From assembly GCF_004011695.2 (NCBI RefSeq), contig NC_082426.1, positions 372,001 through 436,000 of the forward strand: a DNA stretch of 64,000 nucleotides, in the 5' to 3' direction. This DNA is from Ascochyta rabiei (Eukaryota; Ascomycota; Dothideomycetes; Pleosporales; Didymellaceae). Shown here piece after piece: positions 33,724-45,503 of this stretch (the first letter of the stretch is position 1; each line of letters opens with the position of its first letter). The notes under the pieces are model-generated. The model was not told the origin of the DNA, did not search any database, and saw only the letters and a list, made by a program, of their open reading frames with translations. The position numbers were made by a program, and so were the translations under genes.

Positions 33724-36320
33724 AATCACGCAAGAATGACGGGATAAGAGCATGGTGGCGCTGTAAGCTGCGGTCGGACAGCAAAGGGGGTAGATCCTGG
33801 CAGCGGGTACTCCCGTAAGCGGTCATGATGAGCGATATCGGGCCCAACACCAATCGAATGAAGCGGTGTGGTATATCTGCTTTGCTGTTCCTGATTGATG
33901 ATTCACGAAAGACGCTTCGATGAGTGCCATCATGAGAGATCCACGTCTGGATCGTCTGTAGCGTTGTCAAACGCCTCAATAATCCACGTAGTGTGCGTGT
34001 ACATGGTATTTTGGTGCGGTGATTGCAGCACACCCTACGTCAAGGGTAACGAGCTATTGATCCTTTGTCAACGCGACAGGGCTTAGGATACGCCGGATGC
34101 AGGTCCATCGGCGGGTGGTCGTCCCGCTGCCGTGGACAAGGACACGACCAGTGGAATACGCGTATTACAGCCTGTATCTCCCTGGTAGCCAGATGTCTGG
34201 GGGTTTGCCGGGGGGGTCGATTGGTGGATTAGTCAGTCGTTGTTGTGGATGTGAGCGGAAGCAGCTCTCCGAGGCTCGATACGGTAACGGAGGGAGCACT
34301 AGGATGGGGAGCCTTGTCTTCCACTGACCGCCTTCGCGTCGAAAAGTGCTTGTGATCGCGGGGACTTGGTCGCGAACTTCGCTGCGTTGGCATGGTATGA
34401 GTTGAGGAAGGTTACTCCTCACACCGCTGTGCTGAAAGTGGTGGCTGAGCGATAACCGGACGCCTTGTTCCGCACTTGACTTTGAACATGGACGGCCGTA
34501 CCACCACTGTACTCATACAGAAGTAATTTCTTGACAGACTTCTTGTCGCTTGCTTCTCTGGGTAAATTATGCATTAGTTCAACCGCCTGCCGAGCCCGAC
34601 AGCAGAATTTATCCCTAACAACTCAACGGCCACTTCGCCGCGCTGGTGTCAACGGTACCTTGGTGATGTGATGCTGCACATGGGATACGTGACGAAGCTT
34701 GCCGTGTCTTATCGCTCGTGCGTATGTTATTCGATTGTCTCTCGTTTGTATGTAACGACTGTTCATTTGGTGCAGCTGGCAACGTCAAAGAAAAGGTGGT
34801 GGACCCTGGCTTCAACGGTACCCCGTTCTTGGAACCGCAACTGTGTTCAGCCCTGCATCAATCCCCCAGGTCTTGCTTTCGTCATACCGTTCACGCATTT
34901 ATACAACAGGATGTGCCAAGTTGACACAACCTAATCAGATATTCGATTTGGTAAGATACGTGCCTGGTGTCCAGGCTGCGAGGTGACGCGGCATCCTCGA
35001 CGAGATGCCTTCTACCCAACCAGCATGTGTAATCAGTATCATTTGACACAACTGAACATTGTGGTGCTCACTGATGGGTGGTTAAAAGCCTTCGATCTTG
35101 CTGCAGTGCACTATCTTGCCGAGCGATTATCTTGCAGTTGGAGCCTGAGAATCGAGTTGGTTTGTTCATAGACTGAGTCTGCCCAGTAGCGGCTGCATGA
35201 ATGGGCGCTGTTGTGTCATGTTTTTTGAAGAATGATAAGCATATGCTGTGGACCACAGTCCCGAGAATTTGGTACCAATCGTCTACACAACAACAATCGG
35301 CTGATTCGCGATGTTGTGATGCGTGCACCGCCTTTTTTCGAAGATTGGCTGAAAGGTACCGACCTCAGTCCTGCCGAAGGATGCGCTAAGGTATGTACTA
35401 TGGGTAGGAACGTGCTCTGCCGGGAATCCTAGCAGAGCCAAGTGTTGGATACGTTTTACTGGGCTGGTCGAATGGCTACACAAGTAAAGTCATACCTGAG
35501 CTGTGGACGCTATGATCGCTTATTGGGGTTTTGACTAACAACGTAGACAAAACGGTGTAATGTTCACGAATTCATGCTGGCAGTTGAGACGATAACGAGA
35601 GGAGAGGCACTGCTCTTGAGGCGTCCGTCTGTGTATCAAGCTGTTGTTCATGCATCTTGCCAGGAACAGAGTGGACCCATGACTACTGCCTTGGATTGAC
35701 TGCCGGTCCCCTGCGGAACGTTTTGGCGGCATAATCCCTAGCACTAGCCTGCCTTATCGCCATTTCACAGCGCCAACATGGCCACTGATAGAAGCCCTTC
35801 CTCGAATCGCTTCCAGTTCAGACACCATTATATGACCACTGGCTCACATAAGATGTAGCCGTTATGCAAGCTCCGGAGCATGAGCGCTGTTAGTCCGGTA
35901 AAACGCGAGTCAAGGCAAGTCTAGCCAATGACAGTTTGCCGCGGGTATACCGCATGCGCTTCCGGTTCGTCAACATGGCAATCTAGCTTCAAGTATGTAC
36001 ACCGCGTAGACAAGATAGAGAAGAGCGTCTCAAGGTCGCCATAGCAGGCAGTTGTCGTGCTCATCGTTATGCATGTGCATTGAGCCAGGTTGATCGATCC
36101 GGCAGATGACGTGGTTGCTTGGGGTCTCTGCTCTTTCGATGGCTCATATCGCGCCGATGCACAAGCTGTTGAAGAATGTTGATTGAAGAGTTGATCCTGG
36201 AAGGCGTTAGTGTAGATTTTTTCCGTCAAGTATATCAACCTCCACGTTCTCGTGGGGTATCGCTCTATAGCTATCACCTCCATCTCAACCCACTGACTCA
36301 AACTCCCATCCACTCTCGTA
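33724..36320. other. 2.6-kb gene-poor region
   Basis: No frame above about 140 codons and no domain. Somewhat AT-richer than the neighbouring genes. It might hold a decayed element, but no terminal repeats or transposase motif are visible. Confidence 0.45.
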
Positions 36321-37705
36321 ATGGCACCATCGGCATTAGCAGACATTTACCCAATCCCAGCGAGGCACTATCCAAAGTCATCCACTGTGGTAGCAAGTGT
36401 TCTGCATGGACCACGGGATCTAAGGCTGGTAAGCGTGCCGTTACGTCGCGCATCCCACGCTTTTGATTGTTCCGTGGGGTGTTCGCATGAACGTCTGAGA
36501 CAGAAGACTGACCGAACGAATAGGAAACTCGGTCGATACCAGAACCTAGCCCTGGTGAGCTTCAGATTGCAATCAAAGCCACCGGCTTGTGCGGTAGTGA
36601 TGTGTCGTATTACAACAAATTCCGCAATGGCGATCTGCAGGCCGTTCAGCCATTGAGTCTGGGCCATGAATCGGCTGGTATAGTAGTGTCTATCGGGCCT
36701 GGCGTACAGGGCTTTTCAGTTGGCGAACGAGTAGCATTGGAGGTCGGTGTGCCTTGTGATAACTGTCGGTCATGTCAGAGGGGGCGATACAATCTGTGCC
36801 CATCAATGCGCTTCAGAAGCAGCGCGAAGTCCGTGCCTCACTTCCAGGGTACGCTCCAGGAACGCATAAACCACCCAGCGAAGTGGTGCCATAAGTATGT
36901 CTTGCATACCCGCACGGGTGCGCACAGCCTCAGCTGACAACTTTATTTAGACTCCCTTCGCACGTTTCTCTCGAATCAGCGGCACTGCTCGAGCCTTTGT
37001 CTGTGGCTATTCATGCAACACGACGAGCTACTGTTGAGCAGGGTGATACAGCCATCGTCTTCGGTGCGGGCACTGTCGGGCTGCTAACCGCTGCCATGGC
37101 AAAGATGTCGGGCGCGACGACGGTCGTTATCGTAGATGTTGACCATGGTCGGATAGAGTATGCACTGGCGAACAAATTCGCGCACAAAGGATATGTTGTT
37201 CCCTCACGCAGGCACGCAGGTGAGGCTTCAGGCCAGTTCGAGCCCGCAAAGGAGCTTGCCGAAGACGTGATGCAGGTTGCATCCCTGAATGATGTCGACT
37301 TCGAAGGAGCGGACGTGACGTTTGATTGTACCGGGAAGGAGATATGCATGCAGGCAGGCCTCTTCGTAAGTGACTGCCGAGTTGTTTGCATGTCAGCATC
37401 TAACATTGAACAAGGCGACAAGACCCGGTGGCAAGCTGATCATGGTCGGTATGGGAACTCCCGTACAAACTCTCCCTATGTCTGCATCCCATCTGAAAGA
37501 AGTCGACATCATCGGTATTTTTCGATACGCGAACACGTACGCAACCGGAATAAAAATCATCTCGTCAGGTGTCCTTCCCAGTCTTGATAGAATGATTACC
37601 CACCGGTTCAAGGGTCTGGCTGCGGTTAAGGAAGCCTTTGATCTTGCTGGCAAGACGACCGATCAGGACGGCAACCTTGTATTGAAAGTCCTCGTTGAAA
37701 CATGA
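36321..37705 (+). CDS. Zinc-dependent polyol dehydrogenase (sorbitol/xylitol dehydrogenase type)
   Basis: Exons 36321-36428, 36524-36894, 36951-37365 and 37415-37705 give 394 residues. A medium-chain dehydrogenase/reductase that should oxidise a polyol to a ketose with NAD. Catalytic zinc ligands are Cys in TGLCGSD and His-Glu in SLGHES. The four-Cys structural zinc lobe is CDNCRSCQRGRYNLC. The Rossmann motif IVFGAGTVGLL is followed by VIVDVDHGRIEYAL, where the Asp after the second strand fits NAD preference. The C-terminal part has IIGIFRYANTYATGIKIISSG, characteristic of sorbitol and xylitol dehydrogenases. The N-terminus is about 30 residues longer than the core family. Substrate cannot be decided from sequence. 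Confidence 0.9.
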
Positions 37706-38234
37706 TTCGTCTATGAGCATGTTGCTACACTGCCCCGTCAGACAGCTTGGGCCTGGAGTTTAAGGGGTATTGGGCTACAGGGCATTGAGATACCAATCGC
37801 TTACCTTCGTACATGAATTGACAATAATAAATATAAGATTTGCGGTAGTTACCAAAAGTGATAAAGTAGTGCAGAGTAAATGATTCAAACGCTGGGCCTG
37901 TAGCTCGTGAGTTTCCCGCAGGATCATCATTAAGTTCAAGAGCATAGGGTGCGGGAGTGGAATTGTCGGTTGCACACAAGTAAGAGACGAGAAAAACAAG
38001 TATAAACCTAAGCAGCTTCGAAAGCCTCGTTGATGGATAGTCACGTGAACGCTAAAGGCCGTGGGGCTCGTGGGTCGTTAGGTCGTTAGTCGTTAGCACG
38101 GCGAACGGAGCTCCAGACAAGCTCCCCCGCGGTTGCCTTCGACGCCGCCGTCCACCACGACCAGCTTTCGGCAATTGCTTCCTCGCGACCAAGGCCTAAA
38201 TACAACACGCCACTCACATACTGCGACCCTCAGC
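37706..38234. other. Intergenic region before CSN6
   Basis: 529 bp; includes a near-tandem GTCGTTAG duplication at about 38073-38095. No gene recognised. Confidence 0.5.
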
Positions 38235-39640
38235 ATGGCGGAAAACAGCGGGAATCCGCTTCTCTCGACTTCACGCGCATCGGACACAAGTCCCATTGTT
38301 CAACTACATCCACTCGTACTCCTCACAATATCAGACTGCATATCACGACACACATTACGGCAACAGCCAGGACCAGTCGTTGGGGCGATCATTGGCGCCC
38401 AAAATGGCCAGGAGGTCACAATGGAGGTAGCTTTTCAAGCAAAGCTCAAGTCAAGTGCAAGTGGAGAGGTCACTCTTGATGACGACTGGTTCAGTAAGCG
38501 GTTGGAAGATTGTAAGTCGATACTTTTTCAAGCATAACACTGATTACGCAAGTATTAACTATTCTTCTCAGTCAAAGAAGTGCATAAGCAGCCTCAGCTC
38601 GACCTGGTGGGCTGGTTCACACTTGGCCCTGCTTCAGGGCCAGGTCCTCATGTTCTCCCGATACATTCCCGCATAACAGAGCTCTACAACGACTCGCCTA
38701 TACTCCTGCTTTTCCACCCAGAAAGCACTTTCACAGAAGCCACAGCCGCCGGCAAGCTGCCACTCACACTCTACGAATCGCTCTCTGAGAATGCGCTCAG
38801 CGATCCCAACGAAAAGGCAATGGACATCGATGGCGCTGTACAGGCAAGATCTACCAAGTTCAGAGAGTTGGTATATTCTGTGGAGACAGGCGAAGCTGAG
38901 ATGATTAGTGTGGATTTCGTCGCTCGCGGAGGCGGTAACGCCACTGCTGTTGAAGGCTCTGTAGACTCATCTGCTGCCACAGCTGGATCCCCAAAGACAA
39001 ATGAAGATGCGATAAAGAAGGGCAAGGGAAAGCAGAAAGAAAAAGACAGCGAGAAAGACGCACTCATCGACGAAACAGCAGTGCTGGATGCAGACGATGA
39101 GGAGGGTAAGTGAACAGGAACTGAACAATCCGGTGCAACACCTGCTAACACTCTGCAGTTCTCTCATCGCTGACAGCGAAAATGAACGCTATCCGGATGC
39201 TTAGTCGGCGTGTCGCCCTTCTCCGCGCGTATCTCGATGCACTACCGTCCTCTTATCTATCAGATGCATCCCTTCCACTGGATACGACTCCAGACGCTCA
39301 GAGTCCCATCCCATTGGATCACACAATCCTTCGCAGTATTTCCGCCACACTCGCGCGCCTCAATATCCTAGCTCCACCAGATTCCGACGCATTCACCCTC
39401 GAGTCGCAACAAGAAGCTTCCGATGTTCAGCTCGTCAACCTTCTGGCTTCTATCACCAACTCGGTATCTTCAGCAAAGGAACTCGGCCGCAAGAGCCAGA
39501 TCGTTGAGAACGCCAAGAATCAGGGCAAGGGCCGGGTGGGGAGTATCATGGGCGGGTATGGTGGACCACCCGAGGGCAACTTCTTCGAAATGAGCGGGAG
39601 TAGTGGTGGCATGAGAGTTGGTGGCGAGAGGTGGTCATAA
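38235..39640 (+). CDS. CSN6: COP9 signalosome subunit 6
   Basis: Exons 38235-38511, 38572-39105 and 39159-39640 give 430 residues. CSN6 is the MPN-domain partner of CSN5 in the complex that removes Nedd8 from cullins. The MPN domain begins VQLHPLVLLTISDCISRH, continues GPVVGAIIGAQNG, DLVGWFTLGPASGP and LLLFHPES. It lacks the HxHxnD metalloprotease (JAMM) motif, as expected for CSN6. FRELVYSVETGEAEMISVDFVARG matches the end of the domain. A charged insert with KKGKGKQKEKDSEKD precedes the C-terminal helices AKMNAIRMLSRRVALLRAYL, which correspond to the helical-bundle segment of CSN6. An in-frame Met at 38133 would add 34 unconserved residues. Confidence 0.92.
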
Positions 39641-40414
39641 TCACCCTATGACCCAGATTTTTCTATCGTGGCAGGGTGGTTGAGGAGAGCAAACAATGCA
39701 AGGAAGATGAATGATCGGCAAGACAGTGCGCGATATCAACTCCTACGAATGCGCGATCGCTTGAATACGATGAGGCTGGTGTCACCAGAACAAACGGGCA
39801 TGATGACCAAACGGCGGTCCGATGGCGCAAGTGAAGGTGATCCAGGGCGACCGCTGAGCTAGAGCATCTCAGATGTAACTAAGAGCCTACAGCCTATTGA
39901 CATTGCTCCACACCAGCGATGATAGATGTGCAACGAAAAGGGTCGATGCTAGGGGGTGCTGTACTCGCCAGTCCACCAGAGTGACCGACGGCTAGACATG
40001 GCTAGCCTAACGTAGTAACATGGCGAACATGACGATAATGAATCACGACCATCCAACTCTTCAAGCACACAGTCAAGCCTTGTGCATTGATTCAAAACAC
40101 CCAGACCTTGCTCAACCGCGCAGCAGATTCCACGAGCAAACGCAGGTTTCCGTCCCTCATCTCTACCACCCATTCCTGGCGGCGGATCGGATAGGAACCG
40201 CCCACTCGGCCCCTCGACGTCCTTGATCTTGCATCTGGACAGCACAAGCAGGTCTCGGTAGTACCTGGTGGGGTCAGCGTTCTTGTGCTTCAGAATGTGT
40301 CTTCGCCACTTGTCGTACAAGGTAGGGTGCTCGCTGAACTCGAGAGTGGTGCTGATGCTGATGCTCCTGACGTCGATGGACGTTGAAGGAGAGGTGCAGC
40401 CGTCGATGACGCAG
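39641..40414. other. Convergent spacer with an unexplained minus-strand frame
   Basis: Between the 3' ends of CSN6 and the minus-strand hypothetical gene. A 175-codon minus-strand frame (40476-39949) overlaps the end of that gene and contains a C2H2-like pattern; see the separate finding. Confidence 0.45.
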
Positions 40415-41533
40415 TTATATGATGTGAAGGTGGAGTTTGTGAGGGTGGGGGTGTTTCTCAACGGTCGAGGGTGCAAGGGCGGCGTAGAGATGTTGGTCGG
40501 CAGGCCCGTCTGTCGATGATCGTGGGGGCGTTTGAGGTGGTGTAAGCAGACCTGAGTAGCACTCGTTTGGGGTACCCGACGAGTCTGAGATATGCATCTC
40601 GTTCAACTGGACGATGAGGTTGTCACTGGAACACAACCGCGGTGGTGCTTCGCTCGAGTTTTTCCCGCTTACACATGTCCAAAACTCGCGTATGACCATC
40701 TCGACATGCTCTGCCGGTACCTGCTCGATCCCAGACGACGGGTCGGTACGAGCAGCTGGAGGTAACAGCGGCGCTTCCCCTGCGAGGCTACCTGGTGGAT
40801 TACGTTTTGTCGGACTCTTGGTTGTATTGTCTGACGTCTCTCTCCAAGTTTTCGTTCTCAGGTCTGTTCTTTCCATGTCGTCTACCCACATCGTGTCGGC
40901 CTCACTGGCATTGAAGCCAACGTCACCGCTCGACTCTTGAAACTCTTCCGGTGTAAGATGGTTCAAAATCCAGCAAGGATCTACCCCATCAAGTGGGTGG
41001 GAGTAGTTAGTGTCGACTGGGTGAATTGGATCAGTGCTAGCGACATAGTCCCAGTCGTACATGTAATCTTGATCGTAGGCCTGTATGATCTTTGGAGGTT
41101 CAGGTACGTCTTCAGGCAACAGCTCTTGTCGAAGAGGGGACGGCATTTTCTTGAAGTGACCCAGATTAACTCGTAGGCAGCGTTCCTTGTAGAGGTGTGG
41201 GAAGAGTACCCGGGTACTCCATGATGCCGCATTGTACTCTTCCTTCAGTTGGTCGACTAATATTGCCACCTCTTGCACACCTGGAAATGCCTTCTTCTGG
41301 AGCTTGAGCAGAAAGTCATCTGCAATCGACATCTTTCGTCTCCAGCATTCTTCGAAGGTTCGGTGCTGACAAGGCCCGCAGTCGTTTTGGAAAGCAATGT
41401 TGAGATATGATTCGGACCTGCACGCAGCCATTAACCCGCCTCGCACCCTCTTATGCTTAGTCCCTCCGCACCGCGAGATTCTCAAACGGAACCCGTGCTG
41501 ACACAGGAACCAGTACGTGATTACCTTGCACAT
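40415..41533 (-). CDS. Hypothetical protein with Cys-rich N-terminus
   Basis: Intronless frame of 372 residues; not recognised. The first 70 residues contain His/Cys pairs (FLCQHGFRLRISRC, CGPCQHRTFEEC) that look like a small metal-binding unit of the kind often found at the start of uncharacterised fungal proteins. The middle has a short helical region (LKLQKKAFPGVQEVAILVDQLKEEYN). The remainder is acidic, Pro/Ser/Thr-rich and probably disordered, with LLTPPQTPPRSS near the C-terminus. The end may be inaccurate because an overlapping frame continues beyond the stop. A regulatory role is a guess. Confidence 0.6.
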   Translation of the reverse strand: MCKVITYWFLCQHGFRLRISRCGGTKHKRVRGGLMAACRSESYLNIAFQNDCGPCQHRTFEECWRRKMSIADDFLLKLQKKAFPGVQEVAILVDQLKEEYNAASWSTRVLFPHLYKERCLRVNLGHFKKMPSPLRQELLPEDVPEPPKIIQAYDQDYMYDWDYVASTDPIHPVDTNYSHPLDGVDPCWILNHLTPEEFQESSGDVGFNASEADTMWVDDMERTDLRTKTWRETSDNTTKSPTKRNPPGSLAGEAPLLPPAARTDPSSGIEQVPAEHVEMVIREFWTCVSGKNSSEAPPRLCSSDNLIVQLNEMHISDSSGTPNECYSGLLTPPQTPPRSSTDGPADQHLYAALAPSTVEKHPHPHKLHLHII

Positions 41534-42690
41534 GGTAGGTGGAGCTCGTTCAGGTGGATTTAAGCTGGATCGGCTGCTGTGAACTTGTGGCCTATGCTAC
41601 TTCCGACTCGCGCGACTGGCTGGCTCGAGTTGCTTAGCTGCACTGCATAATGGGGAAATGAGCGTTCGTAAGAAAGAACGCCGTATACGTTATAAGAATT
41701 GGAGTGAGTGTATAGTGAACCGTCTCAGTGTGGCGGTGTCTGAACTGCGCAGCATTGATCTCGAGAAGCGCAGCGCTTGCAAGAGCGGTGGCAGGCCAGA
41801 AAGAGCGTCAGAGCAAGTGATGAGACAGCAATCAGGCCAAAGTCGTCTGCGGTACCCATGACTGGAATCTGTATCGAGGTGATGGCGACAGCAACGAAGT
41901 GAAGGTGAACATAGAGTTCAAGCTACCGTGCGACGGAAAAAAGGTATCACTGAGGGCTTGCTTGGAAGACACCAACGTTGCAGTTTTAGGTATCTCAACG
42001 GCGAAGAAAGAGCAAGCGCACGGCAGCATCACGTGCACCACCCTTCACTCCATAGTCAGCATTACGACGCGGTTCGCCCCGAAGCGTGCATATGAGGCAT
42101 ATCCAAAGCACCGGATAAAAGGTTCGACCCGTGCCAGTGTGGATGATCATTGCCATTGAGGTGTAGCCGCCGAGTCTATCGATGCAGTAGTGCTTAGACA
42201 GTTGCCCCCAGAACCTTGTCTATTCCCTGCATGGGACTGAAACGTCCAACGGCCCAACGGCAGCAACGGAGCTGGCCTGGGCTGCGCGAGCCTGTGCATA
42301 GTGAAGCTTACTTATTGCCACGGACCGCCCGGTGACCGGACAGATCAGTGTGCAAAGGATATAGGAGAGGAACGTGGCGGATAAGCGTTGGGATGGAAAA
42401 GGTAAAGGATGCATTAGGGCCACGGATCGCGACATGGGCATCCTTTGGGACCAGGGAGAAGGGAGTGAGGATACAACGCGGTCGTATGTTCTCCACTCCC
42501 TACCTGCCACCATGTATTATACAGCGCATAGCGCATATCGCATTACGCATTAGGTCGTTCGTAAAAGTGTTCGTGTGCAAGGGTGTGTGAGAAAAAGGAC
42601 GGGCCGAGTGTGTAGTGTACCCAAGGCCATGCCAGAGAGAAGAAAACAATGTACAAGAATCAAATGTACCGTGATGGGAATCAAGCATAA
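41534..42690. other. 1.2-kb intergenic region
   Basis: Between two minus-strand genes. It holds the promoter of the Cys-rich hypothetical gene and the 3' end of the disordered protein gene; no other gene or repeat seen. Confidence 0.5.
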
Positions 42691-44544
42691 CTAATAGCGC
42701 ACAACGGGCGAGTGTGCTCCACCGTCTTGCATGAGGACGCCTTCCTTGACGCCTTCCTTCTCGATTGTATGCATCCAATCCTCCTTCTTCTCCTTCTTTA
42801 GCATCCAGCCGCGGAACACCTTCTTCAGCCTGCTCTGCTGCTGATTATTCTGCAGCTTGACTGCGTTGGGAAAGGCGGGATGATCCGGTGTGTCCATGCT
42901 TATCTTGCGTGAAAAGTGGTTCTGATCCATGCTCATCTTCCCAGGGGAGGAATTGTCGGTACTCTGGTGACGCACATGACCGTTGCGAGGAGCGAGGTTG
43001 CTGGTGGAGGACCAGCCGGTCATGACTTGGGACATGTCGACTAGGTCCGGTCGGGGAGAAGTCTTGTTCGAATCGAGTTTCTGTTTGTTGTACATGGGGG
43101 ATCGATGGCTGTGGGATGGGCTCTGTGGGTAGGCTTGCGCGTGTTGCACGGCTAGCGTGTCGGAGCCAGTTTCCGTGTGGTGGCTCCGCGCTGGCGACAA
43201 GGGCCCCTGTTGCTTGTCGTGGGCACGCATGACGCTTGCAAAGTGCGAGCTTGAAAGCTCGGGTTGTGGCCTCAGCTCGTCTTTCCAGGAATCCAGACTG
43301 GGGAGTGGTGGCAGTTCTCGGTTGAGGTTGACTTGTGACTTTTTGGTCTGTTCTTGTTCGGAGTCGCGCGCTCTCGTTCCTGGCCTGCTGTTGCTTCTCG
43401 AGTTGACTCTCAAGGCCGAACCCCAGCTTCGCCAGCCACGCTGAGAAGCGGTTCGCTTGGGCTCGCCCTCTTGGTCATCGTCCAAAGCAAGAGACTCTCG
43501 GGACTGGGTGCGGCTCAGGGCACGAGAGGGAGCGGAGCTGCCGGGGAAAATGTACTCCTTGATGTTGTCTTTGATGCTACGGGCACGGCTTGGTGGTCGG
43601 TTGGCGGTTGGAGGAGGGGGTTGCTGGGGGGAATCGTTCTGCTGTCTCCTCCTCTCGAGCTCCTTGCGCATCCAGTCTGCGGCCTGGGCATCTGCCATGG
43701 CGGCTGGGTTGTCGAGCTGTCGAGAGTGACGGCGGGAGGTGGCACCGGAAGTGAGGGCGGCAGAGGAGGGCGCAGTGGAGGCAGGGTGGAGGCAGGCATC
43801 GGTGGTGGAGGCGGTCATGGGCGTGGCCAGGCTGTCGGCATCGGCCGAGGCTGTCCTGTTGCGCTGGGAACGGCGTGTCTGGAGGGTGTCGGCGGGCGGA
43901 GGCTTCGTGTTGACGTACTTGTTCGCGGCTGAGCGGCCTCGCTCGTCGGCAAAGGCATCGTCGAAGCGCTGTCGAGCCGACTTGGTGCGGACGGGCAGCG
44001 TGCTCTGTTGGGGCTTCTTCTTGGCGTCGGCCTCGGCGCGCAGCCTTCGGACTTCGAGGGCTGTCTTCAGGTCGACGGGTGCTCCTGTGGGCATTCTGAC
44101 TCTGACGTTGTTAGCTCCCGCTGGCGTGGCGTCCTTGTGCTCGGGTCTCCGCCTGTTCATGGCACCGAAGTCCAGACGGGGGTCTGTATCTTGCATGCCA
44201 TGGTCGGAGGGCTTGAAGTTCTGCAGGATGAGGCGACATGCTGCGCGCAGCTCGCGCTCTGTGGCGGCGGTGAGTGGCTGGCGGTCGATGTAGGCGGCGA
44301 GGTGAGGGAAGTCGTCTTTGGATTGGTGTCTCCTGTGCGAGTGGGAGTCCTTGTGCGGTGGGGGCTGGGGCTGGGGCTGGGGCTGGGGCTGGTGTTGTGA
44401 GGGCGTGGGCTCTGGTGTCCTGTCCTTGGCGGCGTCCGCTTTGCCGGGAATCTTCTGTGCTAGTGTCAGGAGATCAACGTGGTGCTGGGAGCGTGGTGCA
44501 GTGCTTACGACGGGCGCCAAGTTGAAGGAGAATTTGCGCTTCAT
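42691..44544 (-). CDS. Large disordered hypothetical protein
   Basis: Intronless, 617 residues from MKRKFSFNLAPV. The same frame stays open to a Met at 44793 (700 residues), but that extension is translated tandem repeat (three LLIAAA units and PNPPNPPN), so the downstream Met is preferred. No catalytic domain recognised. Visible parts are PQ repeats coded by the GGGGCT array (about residues 51-60), a short ordered block AYIDRQPLTAATERELRAAC (about 85-105), a charged stretch WMRKELERRRQQN, and Ser/Arg-rich segments. A lysine-rich C-terminal helix LKKVFRGWMLKKEKKEDW could bind membrane or nucleic acid. Many SRSxS-type sites suggest phosphorylation. Likely a conserved fungal scaffold; this is inference. 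Confidence 0.7.
   Translation of the reverse strand: MKRKFSFNLAPVVSTAPRSQHHVDLLTLAQKIPGKADAAKDRTPEPTPSQHQPQPQPQPQPPPHKDSHSHRRHQSKDDFPHLAAYIDRQPLTAATERELRAACRLILQNFKPSDHGMQDTDPRLDFGAMNRRRPEHKDATPAGANNVRVRMPTGAPVDLKTALEVRRLRAEADAKKKPQQSTLPVRTKSARQRFDDAFADERGRSAANKYVNTKPPPADTLQTRRSQRNRTASADADSLATPMTASTTDACLHPASTAPSSAALTSGATSRRHSRQLDNPAAMADAQAADWMRKELERRRQQNDSPQQPPPPTANRPPSRARSIKDNIKEYIFPGSSAPSRALSRTQSRESLALDDDQEGEPKRTASQRGWRSWGSALRVNSRSNSRPGTRARDSEQEQTKKSQVNLNRELPPLPSLDSWKDELRPQPELSSSHFASVMRAHDKQQGPLSPARSHHTETGSDTLAVQHAQAYPQSPSHSHRSPMYNKQKLDSNKTSPRPDLVDMSQVMTGWSSTSNLAPRNGHVRHQSTDNSSPGKMSMDQNHFSRKISMDTPDHPAFPNAVKLQNNQQQSRLKKVFRGWMLKKEKKEDWMHTIEKEGVKEGVLMQDGGAHSPVVRY
44360..44391 (+). repeat. (GGGGCT)n coding repeat
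   Basis: Five GGGGCT units inside the disordered-protein gene; they encode Pro-Gln dipeptides on the minus strand. Confidence 0.9.
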
Positions 44545-44621
44545 GGCGGGCAGCGGAGAGTCCAGAGCACACTTGCTTGCGTTGGGTGGGTTGGGTGGGT
44601 TGGGTGCGTTGGGGAGTGCAG

Positions 44622-44692
44622 GCGGTGCGGCGGCTATCAGGAGTGCGGCGGCTATCAGGAGTGCGGCGGCTATCAGGAGTGCGGCGACAGCT
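44622..44692 (+). repeat. 18-bp tandem repeat
   Basis: About four units of GAGTGCGGCGGCTATCAG just upstream of the preferred start of the disordered-protein gene. In frame they would encode LLIAAA repeats. Confidence 0.9.
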
Positions 44693-44833
44693 GCGACGGG
44701 GGGCCTGAGGCGCGCGCGCGCGTTGTCCGCATTCGTGTCGGTAGGGATGGTTGTAGTTAGACCAGATTGGGTCGATGCCGACAGTGCGTACACAACGGAC
44801 GGCAGGCAAGAATGGGCGACGGCGTCGAGGGAA

Positions 44834-44938
44834 AGCAGAAAGCAGGTGGCAGATCAGATGGCAGAAAGCAGATCAGATGGCAGGTGGCGGATAGCAGATG
44901 GCAGAGGCAGATGGCGGATAGCAGATGGCAGAACGGCA
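44834..44938 (+). repeat. Imperfect GCAGATGG-type repeats
   Basis: Interspersed copies of GCAGATGGC and GGATAGCAGATGGCAG over about 100 bp. Confidence 0.8.
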
Positions 44939-45503
44939 GGAAGTGGGCGTTGCGGCGGTGACGGTGCGCTGGACACACGAGACGACACGAGGGCGCGGCG
45001 GTGGATATATCTCCTGGCGTCCCCTCCCACCAGGAGGTGATTTTGGGTTTCAAGTGGATGCTAGCACACTGGTGACTGACCCCAGCAGCGCCTCGACTTG
45101 ATGCGCTGCCGGGGTCTCTGGCCTCCGTGCTCACATGCACGTCCAGACGAGTCCGCTGCGGCGCCCACTAGCCAATGGGTCCTCTCACCGCCGAGACCGC
45201 GCCTTGGACGCCCGAGAGTGCAGCAGCGTGCAGCAGCCACCACTCTCCCCGTCTTGCAATTACAACCCATATTCCCTCCTCTCTGCTGCGCTACTCCTCG
45301 TGTTGGCACCCATTCCCAGCTTGCTCGGCGAGTCCGCCTGGACAGACGAACCAAGGGAAATGCTCTTCGCCGGCTCCCCACGATTCGCGTACTAACTTTG
45401 GACTTTGGACTGGTCGGTGCGTCGAGATGCCGCGTCGAGATGCCCTCCCAGCGCCTCCACACTGGCCTTGCACTACCGCAGCAGCCAGCCTGCACGCAGC
45501 TGC

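Noticed and set aside
42117..42140. tRNA T-arm-like GGTTCGACCC
   Set aside because: No pairing stem or acceptor arm around it.
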